A stretch of 5,755 nt of DNA. It comes from Clostridiaceae bacterium (lineage in GTDB: Bacteria > Bacillota > Clostridia > UMGS1883 > JAAYMJ01). The notes under the pieces were generated by a model. The model was not told where the DNA came from, made no database searches, and was given only the letters and a program-made list of their open reading frames with translations. The position numbers and the translations under genes are program-made. This document shows, one piece after another, positions 1 to 4,566 of this stretch. The stretch covers positions 1-5,755 of the forward strand of contig JAAYMJ010000116.1 of the NCBI GenBank assembly GCA_012521455.1. Direction: 5' to 3'. Each line of letters opens with the position of its first letter. The first letter of the stretch is position 1.

Positions 1-2603
1 CTGATTTCAAAGTCCGCGCCTTCAAAGTATGTAGCGTCAACTACGCTAATGGAGTCATCATCAAGGTTGATGTAAGCCATTTTCGCGTCGGTTTTTTCAT
101 CTTCTGAAATAACCCCGTCTGAGAACACGGTATTTTTAGCATAGTAAATACCGTTTATGTCGCCTTCGATTTTAATTAATGATTTATTTTTATTATTTGC
201 CGCCAAATCAGTAACGGTAAAGTCAACATCTTCGCCAGCTTTTGTTGGATAAAGCACAGTATCGAATTTAATTTCTGAGCCTGTTTTTGAATATGAAGCG
301 TATTCACTTTCAGCAACAAGGCCGTAGTTTGCGCTGTGATAACCTTTCCTGATTTGTGCGTCTTGTGCGTCTGCCACAGCAATTGTGATATTTGCTTTCT
401 TATAGAAGTTTGTCTTTGCGACATTTCCTTCCATTGAAGCGTTGTTAGAGGGTAGGAAATGCCAGTTTTGACGGTATTCCTGGTTTGCGTTTGAACCCTT
501 TACATAGTCGGATACAATTGCGAACCCGTCTTTTATGAATAGCACATTTCTTGTGTGTGCGGTATTAGCATAACCATATTGGGTGCTTGCGGCAAAGTCA
601 AATGCGTTGTTTGACGCAAAATGGGAGAATTTGCTTCCCGCTTCAGAGTGTTTTCCTAAGGACACACCAACAGCTTCAATGGTGTTGTGGGCTGAAGCAT
701 AGCGGAGCTGTGTATAAATATCGCTGCCGCTGTAGCCATACCTTCCTGAGTCAACAAGTAACGGCTGCCCGTACGCGTACATTACAACCTGGTTTGAGTC
801 TGGATGATAGTGCCCGTCAGATGAATTGTTAATGAAGTTAATATAAACTGCCTCATCAGGATCCCAGCTGTTTCTCATGTAAGCTGTGCTTGCGGTTTCA
901 TAATAACTGGTTAGATATTCGGGATTTCCTTCTTTACCGCCTGTTACAAACGCGGTTAGGATATCGTCATTTAAAAATTGCGCCAATGTCTTAAACACGG
1001 GCATTTTGTCAATGTAGTTGGAGTCCCCGATATTTGTGTCATACCCGTTTGGATAAATACTTTCTAACGCATTTCTTACCGCGTATTTTAGCTTTGCAAC
1101 TAGTGAGCTTTTAACAGGACGGTTGTTTAGGCTTGCCATCCTTACAACGTCGCCGAATAGTTCCACGCACCAAATGTTATATGCGGGCGCGGCTTCGGTA
1201 AAGCTCATGTCAGGGTTATATAGGAAATTAATGCAGTATTCCACATTGGATTCAACTTTGTTTCTGAATTTTTGGTAGTCATTAAATTCAGGGAAGAATT
1301 CAACCGCCTTAAACAGACCCGCGTTTGCCACAATCTTCCAGTTTGACCACCAAACGCCGTTGTCTTCAATGTTTAGGCCGTATAAATAGTTCATGTCGCC
1401 CCACATGAAGCTAACAATGTTATATAGGTAATCAGGTGTCATTGCGGGGGTGTCAACCATTTCATACAAAACGTCAACCCAGCGGTTTAAACGTTCGCCG
1501 GTTTCAAGGGTTCTGTTGAAACCATAGCTCTTTTTGGTCGCAAAGGCGTTCATTAAGAACAAAAGCTTTTCGCCGTATTCTCTACCTTCAGGATAACCTT
1601 CGGGGTCCGCCAAATATTTTTTGTATTCCCAAACCATCGGGCGGGCATACCAGAAGCGGGCGGTTACGTTTGTGTACTCACTGTCAGCGCCGCTTGGTGT
1701 TTCCCATGGGGGGCCCGAGGGGTCGTTCTGCCAGGAATAAATGTTTCCAATGCCGTTTGTGTAAGCCCATGTAAAGGTGTTTTCGTTCCAAACAGTGTTA
1801 CCCACACTGATTACATGCATGCTCTTTGGGCTGTCCGCGCCGCCATCAACATATGCGGTAAGCTTTAATGTCGCCTTTGTGACGGTTTGATTTGCAGCAG
1901 CAGTCAACGGGAAGTTTATGTAAGCCCTTCTTGTCTGGGTACCATAAGCGCTTGTCAGTGAATTGCTCTGTTCGTTAACAAATAGTTTTTCGCTTGACCC
2001 AAAACTTGTTGTAGTAGAACCTGAATGGATATATGTATCCTTGTCGGGCTCAATTATAAAGTTGCCGCCTTCTTCAGTTTCCACAACCAAAACGGGTTTA
2101 AATGAACTTTCTCTTGAATAAACAATAATGGGATAGTTTTGCTTTTCAATTTGGAACAGCATTATTGAAAAAGCTTTGTTGTCAAGTTCCTGTGCTACTT
2201 TTTTGGTAACGTCAAGTTCATATTCTTTCGCGCTTGCTTCGCCAATACCATCAACCGTAATTTTTCCTAAAGACACGTCAAATTCATAAGGGCCGGTCAA
2301 GATATTGTCAAGGGGTAGCATTGCCATTCCCTTATTCTCATGTACTTCTGTAACAGGGAACGCCTTAACCCTTCCTTCCCTTGTCCTTTGTTTAAAGTAT
2401 TCTAAAAGTTCCTCTTTAGCAAGGGCATAATCTTGCTTGTCCACTGCTTCTTTAACAGCTGAAAGCTCAGGAAATTCCGCATAGTTAAACTTTGCGAAAA
2501 ACACAGCTTCAGACATTGAAGCAGCGCCAGCCGGCAGTGTAAATACCGGAAGGATACCTATAAGCATGGTAGCAACAACTAAAAGTGCCAAGGTATTTTT
2601 CAT
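1..2603 (-). CDS. Secreted heparinase II/III-superfamily polysaccharide lyase with internal DNRLRE/CBM96-like domain (3' end cut off)
   Basis: Translating the minus strand from ATG 2603-2601 gives 867 uninterrupted codons running off the window edge. The start follows AGGAGG (2616-2611) by 7 bases. Residues 1-28 are a signal peptide: a Lys, a hydrophobic core, then AGAA. About 29-184 is an unassigned N-terminal region. About 185-318 resembles a DNRLRE/CBM96 beta-sandwich (DTYIHSGS, FGSSEKL, RRAYINFPL, NENTFTWAYTNG). About 320-570 is helical and Trp/Tyr-rich (NGVWWSNWK near 415, TEAAPAYNIW near 469-478), fitting an alpha/alpha toroid. About 571-790 matches the heparinase II/III-like beta-sandwich (GHYHPDSN near 597-604, PLLVDSGRYGYSG near 614-626, SAHNTIE near 637-643, then WHFLP). 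The family eliminatively cleaves uronic-acid glycans; His598, His600, His639 and Tyr475 are candidate functional residues, but I did not assign catalysis. It is exported, with no sortase motif visible in the part present. The exact PL family (for example PL12, PL17, PL21, PL39) cannot be settled here. The superfamily call is firm, the substrate is not. Confidence 0.88.
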   Translation of the reverse strand, partial: MKNTLALLVVATMLIGILPVFTLPAGAASMSEAVFFAKFNYAEFPELSAVKEAVDKQDYALAKEELLEYFKQRTREGRVKAFPVTEVHENKGMAMLPLDNILTGPYEFDVSLGKITVDGIGEASAKEYELDVTKKVAQELDNKAFSIMLFQIEKQNYPIIVYSRESSFKPVLVVETEEGGNFIIEPDKDTYIHSGSTTTSFGSSEKLFVNEQSNSLTSAYGTQTRRAYINFPLTAAANQTVTKATLKLTAYVDGGADSPKSMHVISVGNTVWNENTFTWAYTNGIGNIYSWQNDPSGPPWETPSGADSEYTNVTARFWYARPMVWEYKKYLADPEGYPEGREYGEKLLFLMNAFATKKSYGFNRTLETGERLNRWVDVLYEMVDTPAMTPDYLYNIVSFMWGDMNYLYGLNIEDNGVWWSNWKIVANAGLFKAVEFFPEFNDYQKFRNKVESNVEYCINFLYNPDMSFTEAAPAYNIWCVELFGDVVRMASLNNRPVKSSLVAKLKYAVRNALESIYPNGYDTNIGDSNYIDKMPVFKTLAQFLNDDILTAFVTGGKEGNPEYLTSYYETASTAYMRNSWDPDEAVYINFINNSSDGHYHPDSNQVVMYAYGQPLLVDSGRYGYSGSDIYTQLRYASAHNTIEAVGVSLGKHSEAGSKFSHFASNNAFDFAASTQYGYANTAHTRNVLFIKDGFAIVSDYVKGSNANQEYRQNWHFLPSNNASMEGNVAKTNFYKKANITIAVADAQDAQIRKGYHSANYGLVAESEYASYSKTGSEIKFDTVLYPTKAGEDVDFTVTDLAANNKNKSLIKIEGDINGIYYAKNTVFSDGVISEDEKTDAKMAYINLDDDSISVVDATYFEGADFEI

Positions 2604-2674
2604 TTACAATCCTCCTTTAAGTTTCTTAATAATAAAAAATCATTACCAAAAAAGCAAATTTAGATTCAAGATAA

Positions 2675-2703
2675 ATTATATCAAAAACCTGTATCAATAG
2701 CAA
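2675..2703 (-). promoter_or_regulatory. Sigma-A-type promoter of the lyase gene
   Basis: On the minus strand, TTGCTA (2703-2698) and a perfect TATAAT (2680-2675) are separated by 17 bases, and TG one base upstream of the -10 makes an extended -10. Transcription would start near 2668, giving an A+T-rich leader of about 65 nt before ATG 2603. I see no riboswitch-like fold or terminator in the leader. The interval up to rhaM also holds a small inverted repeat, GATA-AAA-TATC (2746-2756). It could be a regulator site, but nothing identifies one. Confidence 0.65.
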
Positions 2704-2816
2704 GGAAAATCAATCATCTTTATTATGCAAATTAAACAAAAAAGCGATAAAATATCTTAAGAAAAAAAGGTTAATATTTGTGTTTTATTGTGTTATTATA
2801 ATTTTGAGGTGATGGT

Positions 2817-3134
2817 ATGAAAACAATAATTAAAGGATTTAAAATGAAACTATATGAAGGAATGAAGGAAGAATACAAAAAAAGGCACGACAACCTTTGG
2901 CCCGAAATGCGCCAAATGCTAAAAGACCACGGCGCGGTAAGCTATTCAATTTTTTTGGACGAAGAAACAAACACCCTTTTTGCCTATTTGGAAATAAAAG
3001 ATGAAAAGCTTTGGGAAAAAAGCGCGGATACCGAAATCTGCCGCAAATGGTGGGACTATATGGCGGACATTATGGAAACAAACCCCGACAACAGCCCGGT
3101 AAGCGTTGATTTGGAGAGAGTGTTTACCCTCTAA
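2817..3134 (+). CDS. rhaM: L-rhamnose mutarotase
   Basis: This 105-residue protein interconverts the alpha and beta anomers of L-rhamnose, feeding L-rhamnose isomerase; it acts in the cytoplasm, usually as a dimer. It aligns end to end with Escherichia coli RhaM (104 residues) at an offset of two. Tyr20, His24 (proton donor in the family), Tyr43 and the pair Trp78-Trp79 match E. coli Tyr18, His22, Tyr41 and residues 76-77. The family signatures RHDNLWPE (23-30), ICRKWWDYM (74-82) and NPDNSPVS (89-96) are present. GAGG at 2806-2809, 7 bases before ATG 2817, supports the start. It stands alone, divergent from the lyase and followed at once by a terminator. No rhamnose isomerase, kinase or aldolase gene is in view, so the rest of the pathway must lie elsewhere. 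Family assignment is secure from sequence; its link to the lyase is inferred from position. Confidence 0.95.
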   Translation: MKTIIKGFKMKLYEGMKEEYKKRHDNLWPEMRQMLKDHGAVSYSIFLDEETNTLFAYLEIKDEKLWEKSADTEICRKWWDYMADIMETNPDNSPVSVDLERVFTL

Positions 3135-3140
3135 TACATA

Positions 3141-3174
3141 AAAAGTGGAAAAGCAATCGCTTTTCCACTTTTTT
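3141..3174. terminator. Bidirectional intrinsic terminator between convergent genes
   Basis: A perfect 14-bp stem (3141-3154 with 3159-3172) closes a 4-nt AATC loop. On the plus strand the stem ends in a run of six T; on the minus strand the flanking A run gives five T. It can therefore end both rhaM from the left and the small minus-strand gene from the right. Confidence 0.88.
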
Positions 3175-3184
3175 AATAACTCTT

Positions 3185-3361
3185 TTAATCGTCGCCCCTA
3201 AGCAAATTCTCTGCGTAGTCCTTTAGGCTTTCAAAGGAATTTATGTGGGAGCTTCTTTGGCTGATTTGCTCGCGCACATAATCAGGAAGGGATATAAAAT
3301 AATTGTACGCCTCCTTGTCTTCAGTTACCAAAGCCTTTAAATCGGGATATTTTTTTGGCAT
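3185..3361 (-). CDS. Small conserved hypothetical protein (58 aa)
   Basis: I do not recognise a named family. The protein begins MPKKYPDLKALV and ends SLKDYAENLLRGDD. It is hydrophilic, with no signal peptide, membrane segment or Cys/His metal motif, and is probably a small cytoplasmic helical protein. The middle segment YFISLPDYVREQISQR and the C-terminal INSFESLKDYAENL resemble small proteins I associate with clostridial genomes, but that is recall, not a search. I chose ATG 3361-3359 because AAAGGTGAT lies just upstream. An in-frame ATG at 3403 would add 14 residues but has no comparable ribosome binding site. The gene converges on rhaM with a shared terminator 10 bases downstream and diverges from the HD gene. 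It is probably real because of its ribosome binding site, terminator and coding-like composition. Confidence 0.72.
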   Translation of the reverse strand: MPKKYPDLKALVTEDKEAYNYFISLPDYVREQISQRSSHINSFESLKDYAENLLRGDD

Positions 3362-3365
3362 AAAA

Positions 3366-3374
3366 ATCACCTTT
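3366..3374 (-). promoter_or_regulatory. Ribosome binding site fixing the start of the small protein
   Basis: The minus strand reads AAAGGTGAT followed by four bases and ATG 3361. The AAGG core sits 8 bases from the ATG, a normal distance. This favours the 58-residue product over a longer 72-residue reading from ATG 3403. Confidence 0.75.
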
Positions 3375-3396
3375 CGCAATTTTGTGTTAATATTAT

Positions 3397-3425
3397 TTGC
3401 CATACATAAGGGGGATATTCATTAT
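3397..3425 (+). promoter_or_regulatory. Probable promoter of the HD-domain gene
   Basis: TTGCCA (3397-3402, one mismatch from the -35 consensus) is followed after 17 bases by CATTAT (3420-3425, a weak -10). Initiation near 3432 would leave a leader of about 30 nt ahead of the ribosome binding site at 3451-3456. An 8-bp palindrome TAATATTA (3388-3395) sits just upstream, between this promoter and the divergent small gene. The -10 is imperfect, so confidence is moderate. Confidence 0.4.
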
Positions 3426-3462
3426 TAATACTAAATAAAAAACCACCGAAGAGGGGGAAAAG

Positions 3463-4083
3463 ATGAAAAAGCTGTTTTTTGAAATAGACAAGCGCCTTCT
3501 TTGCGATGAAAAGCCAAGTATATATTTAAACAGCCTTCTTAAAGGCAACAAATTAAACAATTACCCTTTTGATATGCTAAAGCGCCTAAATAACACACCC
3601 CAGTCCAAAGAACACCACCCCGAAGGAAGTGTCTGGAACCACACAATGATGGTTGTGGACACTGCCGCAAAATACAAGGAAAAAAGCAAAAACCCCAAAG
3701 TTTTTATGTGGGCAAGCTTATTGCACGACATAGGAAAACCCGAAACCTTAAGGATAAGAAACGGGAAAATCACGGCTTATAACCACGACATGGTGGGGGA
3801 AAAACTATGCCATGAATTCTTCGCGCCTTTTTCCGTAGACAAACAATTCGTTGAAGGGGTCGCGAAAATCACCCGGTGGCATATGCACATTTTGTATGTG
3901 ACAAAAAATTTGCCCTTTGCGAACATTGGAAAAATGAAAGAGGAGACGGATATTTCTGAAATCGCCCTCTTCGGCCTTTGCGACCGTTTAGGAAGGGAGG
4001 GGGCAAATTTTGAGGAGGAATTAAAAAACATAAAGGTATTTATCATAAAATGCGGCGAAAAGGCTGAAGTTTTAAAAATATAG
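3463..4083 (+). CDS. HD-domain (HDIG-type) metal-dependent phosphohydrolase
   Basis: This 206-residue cytoplasmic protein is essentially a single HD domain. Candidate metal and active-site residues appear in the family order: His60 in SVWNHTMMVVD, the HDIGK signature at 88-92 (His88, Asp89), His108 in YNHDMVG, His140 and His142 in RWHMH, and Asp174 in DRLGR (174-178). HD proteins hydrolyse phosphoester bonds of nucleotides or RNA ends using bound divalent metal. The spacing and the D-R-x-G-R ending resemble the HD half of bacterial CCA-adding enzymes and poly(A) polymerases, but there is no nucleotidyltransferase head, so this is a stand-alone phosphohydrolase of unknown substrate. GAGGGG (3451-3456) before ATG 3463 supports the start. 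The gene is monocistronic, with its own promoter upstream and terminator at the stop codon. It has no obvious functional tie to the glycan genes. The domain call is firm; the substrate is unknown. Confidence 0.88.
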   Translation: MKKLFFEIDKRLLCDEKPSIYLNSLLKGNKLNNYPFDMLKRLNNTPQSKEHHPEGSVWNHTMMVVDTAAKYKEKSKNPKVFMWASLLHDIGKPETLRIRNGKITAYNHDMVGEKLCHEFFAPFSVDKQFVEGVAKITRWHMHILYVTKNLPFANIGKMKEETDISEIALFGLCDRLGREGANFEEELKNIKVFIIKCGEKAEVLKI

Positions 4084-4107
4084 CGGGTTTTAAAAACCGC
4101 TTTTTTT
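4082..4107 (+). terminator. Intrinsic terminator of the HD-domain gene
   Basis: AGCGG (4082-4086) pairs with CCGCT (4097-4101). An inner TT/AA pairing is possible across a G-A mismatch, and a run of seven T (4101-4107) follows. The hairpin begins inside the stop codon, leaving no 3' untranslated region before it. Confidence 0.75.
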
Positions 4108-4116
4108 GTGTAACAA

Positions 4117-4141
4117 AAACCGCGCGGCTGCCGCGCGGTTT
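4117..4141. terminator. Very GC-rich perfect hairpin, probably a minus-strand terminator
   Basis: AAACCGCGCGG (4117-4127) and its exact complement (4131-4141) form an 11-bp stem around a CTG loop. Only three T follow on the plus strand, but the minus strand gives five T after the stem. It may therefore back up the terminator at 4519-4553 for leftward transcripts, or insulate the HD gene from antisense transcription. It lies 10 bases past the T run of the preceding terminator. Confidence 0.6.
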
Positions 4142-4188
4142 AATACAGGTTAGGATATCCTCCATATGTTATATTGTTCGTATTCTAC

Positions 4189-4208
4189 CCCAAAATGAGC
4201 ATTTTGGG
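4189..4208. repeat. Inverted repeat / hairpin
   Basis: CCCAAAAT (4189-4196) and ATTTTGGG (4201-4208) form a perfect 8-bp stem with a GAGC loop. There is no T run on either side, so it is not a standard terminator. Its role is unknown; it could be an RNA hairpin or a protein-binding site in the gene-free stretch. Confidence 0.5.
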
Positions 4209-4467
4209 ATTTATGGGATATCACAAAAGTGTATTTCAAAAATGGGTAACATGGATTTTTCATACCGGAACAGGGAATTTTGGCATAAAGGATATTGCGG
4301 GGAAAGATTGAGAAAGCGGTCAAAGAGCATATATTATTAAAAGATATAACAAAGACCAATTAAGTTTATTCCCCGTTTGCGGGATGTAAGTAAAAAAATC
4401 ATATCTTAAGCCAACAAAAGTCACGCTTGTGCGCTGCCGGCAGTATGTAGGGCTATGCCCGAAAATG

Positions 4468-4497
4468 AAAACCCCCGTTTTACAGGAGGATTTTTTT
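4468..4497 (+). terminator. Imperfect terminator-like hairpin
   Basis: CCCCC (4472-4476) can pair with GGAGG (4485-4489) with one C-A mismatch, and AAA (4468-4470) with TTT (4491-4493) beyond a second mismatch. Seven T follow (4491-4497). It has the shape of a plus-strand intrinsic terminator that has acquired mismatches, and would suit a plus-strand transcript from the gene-free stretch. AGGAGG within it also looks like a ribosome binding site, so the reading is ambiguous. Confidence 0.35.
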
Positions 4498-4518
4498 ATT
4501 GGTAAAATACCGCCAAGC

Positions 4519-4553
4519 AAAAAAAGAAGCTGTGTAAAACACAGCTTCTTTTT
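4519..4553 (-). terminator. Intrinsic terminator of the solute-binding protein gene
   Basis: A perfect 15-bp stem (4521-4535 with 4539-4553) closes an AAA loop. On the minus strand a run of seven T (4525-4519) ends it, overlapping the base of the stem. It lies 13 bases past the stop codon of the solute-binding protein gene, so that gene is the last of its transcript. Confidence 0.9.
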
Positions 4554-4566
4554 ATCTCAAATCAAA

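Larger units (their letters stand above)
4142..4520. other. Gene-free stretch with several small palindromes
   Basis: I find no credible gene here. Open frames on the minus strand begin with TTG, lack ribosome binding sites and do not read like a protein family. On the plus strand one frame from about 4264 runs with only two stops (TGA 4309-4311, TAA 4387-4389) through to the terminator, and includes IIKRYNKDQLSLFP. This faintly recalls the N-terminus of some IS transposases but is far too short to call. Palindromes or hairpins are AGGATATCCT (4152-4161), CCCAAAAT/ATTTTGGG (4189-4208), CCCG/CGGG (4372-4383) and CTGCCGGCAG (4434-4443). It could be decayed insertion-sequence DNA, an intergenic repeat or an unrecognised RNA; the sequence alone does not decide. 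Confidence 0.5.

Noticed and set aside
176..424. 82-codon minus-strand open frame in another frame of the lyase gene
   Set aside because: The lyase frame is continuous here and matches its family; this is an out-of-frame shadow.
587..832. 81-codon plus-strand open frame
   Set aside because: It lies wholly inside the lyase gene on the other strand, opposite its conserved HYHPDSN/VDSGRYGYSG region, and does not read like a protein.
2797..2802. Perfect TATAAT upstream of rhaM as its promoter
   Set aside because: No -35 at a usable distance, and transcription would begin at about the ribosome binding site. It may be chance in A+T-rich DNA, so it is not listed as a feature.
3401..3403. Upstream ATG as the start of the small protein
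   Set aside because: It lacks a ribosome binding site and adds 14 residues over the A+T-rich leader, whereas the internal ATG has AAAGGTGAT at proper spacing.
3561..4046. Two minus-strand open frames opposite the HD gene (3561-3773 and 3777-4046)
   Set aside because: They are antisense shadows of a well-supported gene and show no ribosome binding sites or family features.
4150..4520. Two minus-strand open frames (4150-4359 and 4320-4520) in the gene-free stretch
   Set aside because: Both begin with TTG, lack ribosome binding sites and overlap each other. The second would start at the foot of a terminator hairpin.
4142..4520. tRNA, 6S RNA, SRP RNA or tmRNA in the gene-free stretch
   Set aside because: No T-arm GTTCRANNC motif, CCA end, SRP tetraloop motif or long central-bubble helix was found by eye.
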